DNA of 64,000 nt from an uncultured Methanobacteriaceae archaeon (GTDB taxonomy: Archaea; Methanobacteriota; Methanobacteria; Methanobacteriales; Methanobacteriaceae), in contig CAMYKT010000003.1 of the NCBI GenBank assembly GCA_947259185.1, positions 1-64,000 of the forward strand, read 5' to 3'. Positions 8,761 to 17,237 of this stretch are shown here, piece by piece. The position numbers and the translations under genes were made by a program. The stretch's first letter is position 1; each line of letters begins with the position of its first letter. The notes under the pieces are model-generated. The model was not told the origin of the DNA, did not search any database, and was given only the letters and a program-made list of their open reading frames with translations.

Positions 8761-9918
8761 ATGTTTGAAGACTACATCTATCTGGATAATGCTTCCATGA
8801 CCCGTCTGGATGAGAGGGTTTTTGAAAAAATGAAACCCTATTTTTTTGATATATATGCCATACCTACCTCAGAATCAGGATACTCCATGGGAGTTGAAGC
8901 CAAAGAGACTCTGGAAAAAAGCAGGGAGAATATTGCTCAATTTTTAGGTGCTGAAGCTTCTGAATTTATTTTCACATCAGGATTCAATGAATCCAGTAAC
9001 ATGGCTCTTAAAGGTGTGGTAGAGGCATTAAAAAGAAAAGGTTCACATATCATCCTATCAAAAATTGAAGATTATTCTGTTTTAAATACTGCTAAAGCTT
9101 TGGAAAAAGAGGGCTGTCAGGTTACCTATCTTGAAGTTGATCCATGGGGACAGGTAGATCCTGAAGTTTTAAAAGATTCCATCACCTCAAAAACCATTCT
9201 GGTTTCTATTCAACATGCTAATCAGGAAATTGGAACTATTCAGAATATCAAAGCCATAGGGGAACTTTGTCAGGAAAAAGAAGTTATTTTTCATACTGAT
9301 GCTACCCATAGCTTCACCAGAATACCATTAGATGTTAAAAAAATTCCAGTAGACCTGGTGACCCTTTCGGCGCATAATATTCATGGCCCTTCAGGGATTG
9401 GTGGTCTTTATATCCGGAAAGGAACTCCCCTTAAAAAGTGGATGGATGGTGGGTTTCAGGAATTCAATCGTCGTGCTGGTCTGGAGAATATTCCCGGTGC
9501 AGTTGGTTTTGCAAAAGCAGTTGATCTGGTCACAGTAGAAGAAAACCAGACTTTGAAAAAAATGCGTGACCATTTAATTGATAGGATTCTTTCAGAAGTG
9601 CCCCAATCTATTCTAAACGGCCATAAAACTAATAGAACACCTCAAAATGTTAATATAACCTTTGAATTTGTAGAAGGAGAATCCATAACCCTGCACCTGG
9701 ATATACGAGGGTTTGCGGTAAGTACTGGATCGGCTTGTTTTAGTCGTTCCCTGGATCCCAGCCATGTTATTCTGGGTATAGGGGGAGATCATGAAAGGGC
9801 TCATGGTTCAGTTAGATTTACATTTAGTCGTTTCACCACCATGGATGATGTGAATCGTGCTGCTGATGCAGTGGCCACTGTGGTGGAGAACTTAAGGAAA
9901 ATCAGCCCTCTGGGTTAA
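8761..9918 (+). CDS. NifS/IscS-like protein without the PLP lysine
   Basis: At 385 residues it has the full length of a class V aminotransferase fold cysteine desulfurase. The start (YIYLDNASMT) and the catalytic loop STGSACFSR (Cys326) are intact. The PLP lysine is not: the motif that reads SAHKxxGPKG in IscS reads SAHNIHGPSG here, with Asn206 in place of Lys206. The stacking His104 is Asp104 (KIEDYSVL), and TSGATES reads TSGFNES. The conserved DAT motif remains (HTDATHS). It cannot form the normal internal aldimine, so ordinary desulfurase activity is unlikely. Archaeoglobus fulgidus IscS is known to have Asp at the same lysine position. It probably acts as a persulfide carrier or scaffold with TusA and DsrE. 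Confidence 0.88.
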   Translation: MFEDYIYLDNASMTRLDERVFEKMKPYFFDIYAIPTSESGYSMGVEAKETLEKSRENIAQFLGAEASEFIFTSGFNESSNMALKGVVEALKRKGSHIILSKIEDYSVLNTAKALEKEGCQVTYLEVDPWGQVDPEVLKDSITSKTILVSIQHANQEIGTIQNIKAIGELCQEKEVIFHTDATHSFTRIPLDVKKIPVDLVTLSAHNIHGPSGIGGLYIRKGTPLKKWMDGGFQEFNRRAGLENIPGAVGFAKAVDLVTVEENQTLKKMRDHLIDRILSEVPQSILNGHKTNRTPQNVNITFEFVEGESITLHLDIRGFAVSTGSACFSRSLDPSHVILGIGGDHERAHGSVRFTFSRFTTMDDVNRAADAVATVVENLRKISPLG

Positions 9919-9950
9919 AATCCGTTCTTGCTAAAAGAGATAATTTCCCA

Positions 9951-10604
9951 TCATCTCCTCATCCTCAAATAACCCCCAATCCAACCACAAACTGCACCAT
10001 TAATAGCTCCTACTAAAGTTAAAGGAATTAGAAAGAGATATGATCCGGTTAAAAGGCTTCCTAAAAAGAAGGAGAAACCCCCGGTAATAAGAGCATTCTT
10101 AATACCCCGCACGCGATCTTTAAATAAGTAACCCACCAGGGTTAACAAAACAAAAATTAACAGGGTAAAGATACCTGAGGTAAAGGCATATACCATGGTT
10201 ATAACCACGGTTACAGGTAGTACCACCGGCCATTGAATATTATCCAGATTAAGCTCGTTTTTTATAGACTCCAGATTTAAATCCCTACCATAAGGAGAAT
10301 TATAGTAGGTATTGCCATAAGATGGTCTCTGGAACCGATTTTTCAACTGGCTGCCTAATCTAAAAAATCTGGATTTTAAATGGGCAGGGATAGAAAGCAA
10401 GTAATTTATTTTCTTTTTTAGTATTTCCCTTCTGGTAGGTTTTTTAGCCAGGAATATAGACTTCCAGCGGGGATCCACAATATCCAGATTTTCAACATAT
10501 CTTAAGCTTCCACCACAAGGACATTTATCCCCAAAATCTTTGGCTTTTTCACCTTTTTCTAGTTTATAGTAGCTCTTGCATTTACCACAAATCAAAAAAC
10601 CCAT
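9951..10604 (-). CDS. Zinc-ribbon membrane protein, DUF5518-like
   Basis: A 217-residue protein with an N-terminal zinc ribbon (residues 5-31, CGKCKSYYKLEKGEKAKDF then CPCGGSL, four Cys). A basic linker to about residue 125 follows, then four hydrophobic segments. The last part, LITGGFSFFLGSLLTGSYLFLIPLTL, resembles the small Gly-rich DUF5518 membrane domain found in many methanogen proteins. Start ATG follows GGTGATTAA. It is convergent with the NifS homologue. Function is unknown; a cytoplasmic metal-binding head on a membrane anchor is what the sequence shows. Confidence 0.6.
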   Translation of the reverse strand: MGFLICGKCKSYYKLEKGEKAKDFGDKCPCGGSLRYVENLDIVDPRWKSIFLAKKPTRREILKKKINYLLSIPAHLKSRFFRLGSQLKNRFQRPSYGNTYYNSPYGRDLNLESIKNELNLDNIQWPVVLPVTVVITMVYAFTSGIFTLLIFVLLTLVGYLFKDRVRGIKNALITGGFSFFLGSLLTGSYLFLIPLTLVGAINGAVCGWIGGYLRMRR

Positions 10605-11015
10605 TTAATCACCAGTAATTAAAATCCTCAATTAAGGTATAATAAACTTGTAATGTATAGCTTATGCTATTTAAATGTAGTTTTCCATTTAGTCTTAGAT
10701 ATAAAAATTATAAAATCTGATTTATACTAAATTAATGGATTTTTAACCAATTATTCCCTATAAATTATTTGATATTCAAAATATGAGTTTAATTAATCTT
10801 TAAGCTAATTTAAAATAAATCCAGGGGAAATTTATGAAAAGAAGTAACTAAAATACATTATTTATATTATAGCCCAGAACAGGGTATCCGTCCCATTTTG
10901 TCCATTAATATTTTGAGTCATGGGGAATTAAAACAAAATATAATAATTAGTAATGTTATAATAATAAATGTATGAGAATCCTGAATAGGAGTAATATTCT
11001 TTAGAAGGAGGTGAT
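10605..11015. other. 411-base intergenic region
   Basis: No gene is recognisable. The region separates two divergent genes. TATA-like stretches occur near 10858-10872 (tattatttatattatag type) and near 10935-10970. An AGGAGGTGAT ribosome binding site ends directly before the lipoprotein start. Confidence 0.4.
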
Positions 11016-11396
11016 ATGGTGAAAAATAACAAGATGTTGCAAATTGGATTAGTTATTTTAGTTTGTTGTATTGTAGCTTTATCTGGATGTACCAATGAAA
11101 ATACCGGTAGTTCAAACACATCTAGTACAAATGCTTCCAGTGCAGAAGATATTATGGTCACTGTAAACTATGATGGTAACTGGGGTGGATCTGCAAGTGG
11201 TGAATTCGGATACCGTGAATTATCAGGTAATGGTGAACAAACAATTAATTTAGGAAAAATATCAGGTATTTTAACTGTCAGTACCTGGACAAAAGAAGGA
11301 GCAGGACCTATGAGTCTTAAGTTAACTAGAGGTGATGAAACCCTGGGAGAACAATCCAACTCTTACCCATCAGCTACTGTAACCATAACTGTCTAA
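11016..11396 (+). CDS. Predicted lipoprotein of unknown function
   Basis: The 126-residue product has a positively charged start (MVKNNK), a hydrophobic stretch and a lipobox-like LSGC at residues 23-26, followed by a Ser/Thr/Asn-rich linker. The rest is a small beta-rich domain (MVTVNYDGNWGGSASGEF near 50). This is consistent with a membrane-anchored extracellular domain; Thr and Ser richness suits an archaeal surface protein. The Shine-Dalgarno GGAGGTGAT abuts ATG 11016, so GTG 11019 is an alternative start with better spacing. No homologous family is recognised. Confidence 0.65.
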   Translation: MVKNNKMLQIGLVILVCCIVALSGCTNENTGSSNTSSTNASSAEDIMVTVNYDGNWGGSASGEFGYRELSGNGEQTINLGKISGILTVSTWTKEGAGPMSLKLTRGDETLGEQSNSYPSATVTITV

Positions 11397-11404
11397 AATC
11401 CTTC

Positions 11405-11430
11405 CTTTTTTTCTTTTTTTAAAAAAAAAA
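11405..11430. terminator. T-run/A-run terminator
   Basis: A run of T immediately after the lipoprotein gene is followed by a run of ten A, so it can stop transcription from the left on the plus strand and serve the minus strand too. Confidence 0.45.
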
Positions 11431-11602
11431 ATCTAACTCCAATCAATCCAGATTCATCCTTTAAAAAATAGCATAAGGGTTTTTAAAAAGCACTTCAACT
11501 CAGCCTGCAATCAGTTACGCCCTGCATAAAGACAGCAGAAAAAAAATAATAAACTTTGCTTAAGGGACCCATTAGAACCCTTAATAGTTTATTAAAATAA
11601 AT

Positions 11603-11809
11603 TTATTCAATGGATATACATTCCCAGGGCTGGTTTTCAGTATCTATGGTGGCGAATAACTCTTTATCTAAATCCTGGAACAGGTCCTCGCAGTCGAATT
11701 TCAAATCTGCAGATTTTTTAACCGGATACATTTTACCTCTTCCACTTTTAACCACTATCTCTCCTTCTCGGGTTATACCCACTACTAATTGTTTTATTTC
11801 TTTTGCCAT
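11603..11809 (-). CDS. Small conserved-looking hypothetical protein
   Basis: A 68-residue frame beginning MAKEIKQLVVGITREGEIVV. I take the ATG at 11809 rather than an upstream ATG at 11845, because the protein sense begins there and the upstream extension (MISLHNILKVDN) looks non-homologous. The protein has a basic first half (KSGRGKMYPVKKSADLKF) and an acidic second half ending WECISIE. It could be a small RNA- or nucleic-acid-associated protein, but no family is recognised. A separate gene, not in an operon with its neighbours. Confidence 0.5.
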   Translation of the reverse strand: MAKEIKQLVVGITREGEIVVKSGRGKMYPVKKSADLKFDCEDLFQDLDKELFATIDTENQPWECISIE

Positions 11810-12021
11810 ATTATCAACTTTTAGAATGTTATGTAAACTTATCATTAATACATTTGTATTGAGGGGAAATAAATAATTTTATTTTTAATATGCAGGTTTA
11901 TTCTAAAATTCGCTAAAAAAAGAATAAATAAATTAGTGGTGACTGCGTTATAGTTTTTTTCCAATAAGCTTAATATCTTAATTATAGAAAAAAATAGAAT
12001 TTTTAAGTTGTTTTCTAATTT

Positions 12022-12540
12022 TCAATCTTTTTTAGAATTTGCCCGATTCATTAAAAAAACCCCCGCACCCATTCCAGCTATTAAACCAATTAAAATTCCT
12101 GCTACAAAAGGAATCATGAAGTTATCTTCTTTTACATTCTCCTTAGCGTTAGTGGTGCTATTTTCTCCTGCGAGTTCCAGGATATTAATTTTTATATCTT
12201 CTTCATCTGGAGAGCTAATCCTTATTTGCTGGTTTGATTCCGGGTTCTGGGATATGAATTCCTGTACTGTATCCGGGTAAGCTACTGCCACCACCTTTAG
12301 ATTATAGTCATTTATAATGTGATCCAGCTCATGGCTTACCTGGGAGGGAGAAGTAAATTCAAACACCTCCACATTGATGCTACTTTCTGCTGCTGCCTTT
12401 TGGGCCAGAGCAGAGGTGGATTTATCCGCAATAATAACTACCTGGGCATCAGTAGAGGTGTTAATGTGTACTCCGTGAGCATAGATAGGTGTCATCAATG
12501 CCGTCAGGATAAGTATTAAAGATAGTATCTTCATCTTCAT
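12022..12540 (-). CDS. Secreted protein with C-terminal membrane anchor, next to CbiM
   Basis: The 172-residue protein has a signal peptide (MKMKILSLILILTALMTPIYA), an extracytoplasmic domain of about 110 residues, and a Gly-rich helix FVAGILIGLIAGMGAGVFLM near the C-terminus. The first residue block after the signal contains HGVHI. It lies 13 bases downstream of a CbiM permease and shares its strand, so it is probably the extracytoplasmic partner of that transporter, comparable in layout to NikL/NikN-type accessory subunits. Homology to those subunits is not visible to me. The AGGAGA site suits ATG 12540. Confidence 0.55.
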   Translation of the reverse strand: MKMKILSLILILTALMTPIYAHGVHINTSTDAQVVIIADKSTSALAQKAAAESSINVEVFEFTSPSQVSHELDHIINDYNLKVVAVAYPDTVQEFISQNPESNQQIRISSPDEEDIKINILELAGENSTTNAKENVKEDNFMIPFVAGILIGLIAGMGAGVFLMNRANSKKD

Positions 12541-12553
12541 TTTTTTTATTCTC

Positions 12554-13177
12554 CTATATTTTTTCTATTTTTAATATTTCAGGACGTGTCCTTGAAAAAA
12601 AGGATAAAATAGCAACATTGGCGACTCCCTCTAAAACTGCAACTATTAAGTAGAAAGGTATTAAGGTGGCCAATATAACTTCTAAGGTGAAGATTCCTGC
12701 TATTAATAAAATCACGGTCTGGATGAATGTGGCCATAATCACTCCCATGAAGGTGCCTGAAAAAACTCCCAGTCTGAAATCAATACTCCGCAATATTTTG
12801 TAGAATGCGCAGGTGGCTATAGTCAGGGGTAAACCAATGGTCACGGCATTAGAGCCTAAAGCAACTATTCCCCCCATTCCCAGGAAAAAAGCCTGAATTA
12901 AAAGTATTATTACTGCTATTGCCGCGGCACTAAATGGTCCTACTAGTAGAGCCACCAGAGGTATCATGAAAAAGTGAATGGGTATACCCAGGGGAGTGGG
13001 TATGGATAAGGAAGAAAGTGCAAAGGCCGCAGCTGCCAAAATGGAAGTAGTAATCATCAATTTATGTTTATCCTCAACTTTAGATAGTTTATAGAGATAT
13101 ATGATCAGGGTTATTCCAGTTATTATCCAGTAAATCATTGACTGCCCAAAAGGCAGTATTCCATCAGGTAAATGCAT
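12554..13177 (-). CDS. CbiM-family energy-coupling permease (Co/Ni)
   Basis: The N-terminus MHLPDGILPF is the CbiM/NikM signature; the family binds the metal through the N-terminal amine and His2, so the start at ATG 13177 (strong GGAGG) is fixed. Length (207 residues) and about six hydrophobic segments match the substrate-specific S component of energy-coupling factor transporters for cobalt or nickel. No cbiQ, cbiO or nikQO is next to it, so it is either orphaned or relies on a shared module elsewhere. Methanogens need cobalt for corrinoids and nickel for F430 and hydrogenases. The MHLPDG His in position 2 is intact. Confidence 0.9.
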   Translation of the reverse strand: MHLPDGILPFGQSMIYWIITGITLIIYLYKLSKVEDKHKLMITTSILAAAAFALSSLSIPTPLGIPIHFFMIPLVALLVGPFSAAAIAVIILLIQAFFLGMGGIVALGSNAVTIGLPLTIATCAFYKILRSIDFRLGVFSGTFMGVIMATFIQTVILLIAGIFTLEVILATLIPFYLIVAVLEGVANVAILSFFSRTRPEILKIEKI

Positions 13178-13513
13178 TATAAACCTCCATTTTCAGATAT
13201 CAATTTTATTTGAATAATATTAAATTTAACTTAAATAAGGTGGAGGCAGTATATAAGATTAACTGTAAAAGAACCCCAGAAAACCTTAAAAATTAAAAAG
13301 GGTATTATTAATCCAGAATAAAACTAATAACCTAATAGCTATAAATAAGAAATAAAGGCTAGATTTTAATATTTTTATTTTAAATTATTTTAAAGTTCCA
13401 AGTGGTTTTTTTAATGAATAAAATTCCAATCATTAAGTATAACAAAACAATAACCAATCACTTTAATAGTATTTAAAAATAAGTAATTTTATCTTAAATA
13501 ATATAGAGGCATA
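13178..13513. other. 336-base divergent intergenic region
   Basis: The gap separates cbiM (minus) from the PEP-synthase-like gene (plus). A TATA-like element lies around 13246-13252, read on the minus strand, about 70 bases upstream of cbiM. No gene is seen. Confidence 0.4.
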
Positions 13514-16207
13514 GTGATACCTTCAGGCAGCGATAACATGGTTAATAAGAAGAATTACGTCATGGATCTTAAAGTAAAGGATATTCCTCTAGAAAAAATT
13601 GGAGGAAAAGCACTCAATTTAAGTAAAATGTCAAAAACGGGTTTTAATATTCCACCGGCATTTGTAGTTGGAGTGGATGCCTATGATTTTTTTATTAAGC
13701 AGGAGTTAGAAGCTGAAATAACGAAAATGCTTGCATCTATTGATTTTAATAATGATGATTCCTTATCTGATGGATGTACTTCCATTAGAAATTTAATTAA
13801 GACCGAAAAAGTGCCAGGTGCCATAGTTTTAGAAATTAATAACAAAATAGAAAACCTTCCACCGGGCTACTATGCTGTAAGATCATCAGCAATAGCAGAA
13901 GACCTGGATGATGCCAGTTTTGCCGGACAGCTGGATACATTCTTAAATATACGAAAAGAAGATATTTTAGAAAAAATTATTGATTGCTGGGCTTCTTACT
14001 GGAATGACCGGGCGGTTAAATACCGACACGACTCCTCCATTGAACACTTAGATAGTGCACAATCCTCTGCAGGTATAGCTGTACTGGTACAGAAGATGGT
14101 GAATGCCTCGGTAAGTGGCGTAACCTTCACCGCCAACCCGGTAAATGGAAGTAATGATATAGTTATTGAATCCACCTGGGGTCTGGGTGAAGCTATTGCA
14201 TCTGGTTTGGTCACCCCGGATACTTTTGTTTTAAGTAGAAATGGTGATATACTGGAAAAGAAGATTAAATCCAAAAATAGTGGATATTTCCTTAAAAATG
14301 GTGAAAATACGTTAGTGGATCTGAAAAAAGAGGATCAGGAAAAACCTAGTCTCCATGAAGAAGTTCTTAAAAAATTATTAAAAAGCGCTCTGGAATTGGA
14401 AAGATTTTTTGGAGCGCCCCAGGATATTGAGTGGGCCCAGGAAGATGATAAACAGATATATATACTCCAATCAAGACCAGTAACCACCCTCAGTACCAGG
14501 GATAAGGATGATATTTTATGGACCCGGGCTTATGGAGATGAATACTGGGCCGATGCCACCACTCCTCTCTTTTTTGATGTGATGGGTAAAATGCTCACCG
14601 ATTACGTGAACCATGAAGGTGCCCGAATAATGGGTTATAAGGAGATAACAGACTCTAAACTTCTAAAACTACATAAATCCAGAGTTTATTTTAATAGCTG
14701 GGTTTTAGAAAAAGCTTTTTCTTATTATCCTAAATTTGCCCGATCCAAAGAGTTATTAAATTATTTCCCCCTGGCAGATCAGAAGCGCATATCCCAATAT
14801 CCTTCCATTTTACATAAAACCTTGCTTTCCCAGATTTTAGTGGCCATTAGGGATCCAGATGGAATGATGCACCGGACCGACAAGGCCTATAGAAAATGGG
14901 CCCAGGGGTTCATGGAAAAATGTGACTATTTTGATGAGATTGATTTAGGTGTATTAAGTGACACCCGGCTTGTGGAGCTTTATAATGAAATTGAAACCGC
15001 AGGAATAAAACACTACCGGCTGATAAGGTATGGTATGGTTTCCCATTCTATAGCCACCAATTTAATGATAAAAAACTGGCTGGTGGATTGGCTGGGCGAT
15101 GAAAACGGGTCACTTTATGCGGGTTTAATATCTGGTTTAGATGATAATAAAACAATAGAAATGAATATCCGCTTTTCAGATATGGCTAAAATTTTAAGAG
15201 ACAACCAGGATTTACTGGACAGAGTAAATTCAATTTCTGATTTAAGTTCTTTAAATGAATCACAAATTGATGAATTAATTTCTTCTAATTTTGAGTTTAA
15301 AGAAGGTTTTGATCTATTTATTAAGGACTATGGGCACCGCTCCAATACCAGAGAAATACTCTATCCTCGCTGGAGGGAAGATCAAGCTTACGTTTTAGAA
15401 GTAATCAAGTTATTATCCTCTTCAGATTTGGATTTAAGAAAAAAAGAAGCAGAAAGTAAAAAAAATAGGTTTGAAACCGAAAAAAAGGTTTTAAAAAGAA
15501 TAAGAAAACAAAAGTTCGGGTTTTTCAAAGCCAGAATATTTAAAATAGTGCTTGATTTAGCCCAGACCTATTTAACCTTCCGGGAAAATCAGCGTTTTTA
15601 TTTGGATCATTTGCTTTTCCGGCAAAGATTGTTGTTACATGAGATGGGAAGTAGATTAATACAAAAGGGAGTTATATCTGAACTGAATGATGTTTTCTTT
15701 TTCTATGAAATAGAGTTATTTTCTTTTTTTAATAAATCTCCATCTGATAAGAAGGTTATTTCTCCCTTAAAAGAGGATATACTAAAAAGAAAGAAAGAAT
15801 TTTACCGTTATAAATCATCCCTACCCCCTAAATTCTTAAAAAATGGGATTGAATTTGATGATACGGTTATGGAATATAACCAGAGTGTCATTTATGGTGC
15901 CGCTGCCAGTCCAGGGATATTCAAGGGAGTGGCCCGGGTGGTGGGATCTATTGGGGAGTTATCACAGCTGGAAGATAATGAAATCCTCATTACCAGTAAC
16001 ACTGATCCCGCCTGGACTGCCGTATTTTCTAAATTAGGAGGCCTTATTACTGAAACAGGAGGTATACTATCTCATGGAGCAGTTATTTCCCGCGAGTATA
16101 GGATACCTGCTGTTACTGCAGTAAAAGGAGCTACTAAGATTTTTAAAACCGGTGATGAGCTGGTGGTGGATGGTAATGAGGGAGTAGTTTATATAAAAGA
16201 ACCATAA
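13514..16207 (+). CDS. PEP-synthase-like/RPH-like phosphotransferase
   Basis: A protein of about 897 residues. Residues 1-330 form the ATP-grasp domain of the PEP synthase family: GGKALNLSKM, then VRSSAIAEDLDDASFAGQ, then TWGLGEAIASGLV. A central domain of about 450 residues has no match I know. Residues 800-890 form the swivelling His domain (TETGGILSHGAVISREYRIP, with the phosphorylated His). The PEP/pyruvate-binding barrel of PEP synthase is missing, so the three-part layout equals that of rifampicin phosphotransferase, which moves the beta-phosphate of ATP to a small molecule. GTG 13514 or ATG 13538 may be the start; GAGG precedes the first. The true substrate is unknown. Confidence 0.8.
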   Translation: MIPSGSDNMVNKKNYVMDLKVKDIPLEKIGGKALNLSKMSKTGFNIPPAFVVGVDAYDFFIKQELEAEITKMLASIDFNNDDSLSDGCTSIRNLIKTEKVPGAIVLEINNKIENLPPGYYAVRSSAIAEDLDDASFAGQLDTFLNIRKEDILEKIIDCWASYWNDRAVKYRHDSSIEHLDSAQSSAGIAVLVQKMVNASVSGVTFTANPVNGSNDIVIESTWGLGEAIASGLVTPDTFVLSRNGDILEKKIKSKNSGYFLKNGENTLVDLKKEDQEKPSLHEEVLKKLLKSALELERFFGAPQDIEWAQEDDKQIYILQSRPVTTLSTRDKDDILWTRAYGDEYWADATTPLFFDVMGKMLTDYVNHEGARIMGYKEITDSKLLKLHKSRVYFNSWVLEKAFSYYPKFARSKELLNYFPLADQKRISQYPSILHKTLLSQILVAIRDPDGMMHRTDKAYRKWAQGFMEKCDYFDEIDLGVLSDTRLVELYNEIETAGIKHYRLIRYGMVSHSIATNLMIKNWLVDWLGDENGSLYAGLISGLDDNKTIEMNIRFSDMAKILRDNQDLLDRVNSISDLSSLNESQIDELISSNFEFKEGFDLFIKDYGHRSNTREILYPRWREDQAYVLEVIKLLSSSDLDLRKKEAESKKNRFETEKKVLKRIRKQKFGFFKARIFKIVLDLAQTYLTFRENQRFYLDHLLFRQRLLLHEMGSRLIQKGVISELNDVFFFYEIELFSFFNKSPSDKKVISPLKEDILKRKKEFYRYKSSLPPKFLKNGIEFDDTVMEYNQSVIYGAAASPGIFKGVARVVGSIGELSQLEDNEILITSNTDPAWTAVFSKLGGLITETGGILSHGAVISREYRIPAVTAVKGATKIFKTGDELVVDGNEGVVYIKEP

Positions 16208-16246
16208 AATTCTTAAACCCTCCTTAAATATATTAAAGGCGATTAT

Positions 16247-17131
16247 ATGGAGTTAGAAACACTAAAAAACCATAAAGAATGGAATGAAAGCTATTATTTT
16301 AATTTTCATGACCAAAATAATGATTTAACGGCCTTTATGCGTATTGGAAACAAGGCTAATAAAAATGAAAAGTCCATGTTCTTCTATTTAATGTCTACTG
16401 AAATTATGGCTGGAATTAAATTGGAAGCCCCCTGTGCTGATAGGCCCTGGAGTATAGCGGGTTTAGAATACCAGGAAATAGGTCCCTGGAAATGGCGACT
16501 GCAGTATGATGGTCCCCTTTTTAATCCCCTTGACAAATCAGAATTTAAAGTTAAAATGGATGTTATCTGGGAATCTTTAAACCCCCTGATGGATTATGCT
16601 AATTGTGTAGATGAAAAAGAAACAACTATGTCATCTAAGGTCGCATCAGAGCATTATGAACAGTTTGGAAAAGCAGAAGGTACGATTATAGTTGATGGGA
16701 AAGCCCGGGAGATTAAGGCCCTGGGTGAAAGGGACCTCAGCCGGGGGATACGTCAGTGGGGATCCCCCCGGATGTGGATGTGGATTAATTCCCAGTTTTC
16801 TGGTGAGGAAGCATTTAATATCACCAAACTTTCCGTAGAGGAAGGAGATATAGATGCCGGATACTTCTATCAGGATGGAGTTAATAATACTCTTATAAAA
16901 GCAGATATAGATTTAAAATTGGAAAAGGGATTTCCCTCCACATTTTCCATGCTATTAAAAGATAAAAAAGGTTATGAATATCCTGTTAAAGGAAAAGTTA
17001 TTAGAATGAGTTTAATTCCTGTTGAAGGAGATATGATGCTTATTGAGACTCTTTCCCAGTATATGTGGGGTAATAAAGAAGGTTATGGTGTGGCGGAGTT
17101 TTTGGTTCCTAAATCATTGTTAAAAAAATAA
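16247..17131 (+). CDS. CrtC/DUF7064-like protein
   Basis: A 294-residue protein, with SYYFNFHDQNNDLTAFMRIG near 16, LQYDGPLFNP near 86 and a Trp-rich segment around IRQWGSPRMWMWINSQF near 173. The pattern of two beta-barrel-like halves with lipocalin-type GxW motifs resembles the hydroxyneurosporene synthase (CrtC/DUF7064) superfamily, which binds lipids or terpenoids. The gene starts 40 bases after the phosphotransferase gene and has a GGCGAT site, so they probably form one unit. In other genomes I recall DUF7064-type genes beside PEP-utilising-enzyme-like genes. The substrate is not known. Confidence 0.6.
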   Translation: MELETLKNHKEWNESYYFNFHDQNNDLTAFMRIGNKANKNEKSMFFYLMSTEIMAGIKLEAPCADRPWSIAGLEYQEIGPWKWRLQYDGPLFNPLDKSEFKVKMDVIWESLNPLMDYANCVDEKETTMSSKVASEHYEQFGKAEGTIIVDGKAREIKALGERDLSRGIRQWGSPRMWMWINSQFSGEEAFNITKLSVEEGDIDAGYFYQDGVNNTLIKADIDLKLEKGFPSTFSMLLKDKKGYEYPVKGKVIRMSLIPVEGDMMLIETLSQYMWGNKEGYGVAEFLVPKSLLKK

Positions 17132-17237
17132 AGTAATTTAACCTGCTAGAGAAAGTGAATGTGCTCAGCCGAATATAATTGATTTATATCAACTAAACTT
17201 AATTTATAGTTGATTCCATAATAAAAGGAGAATAATA

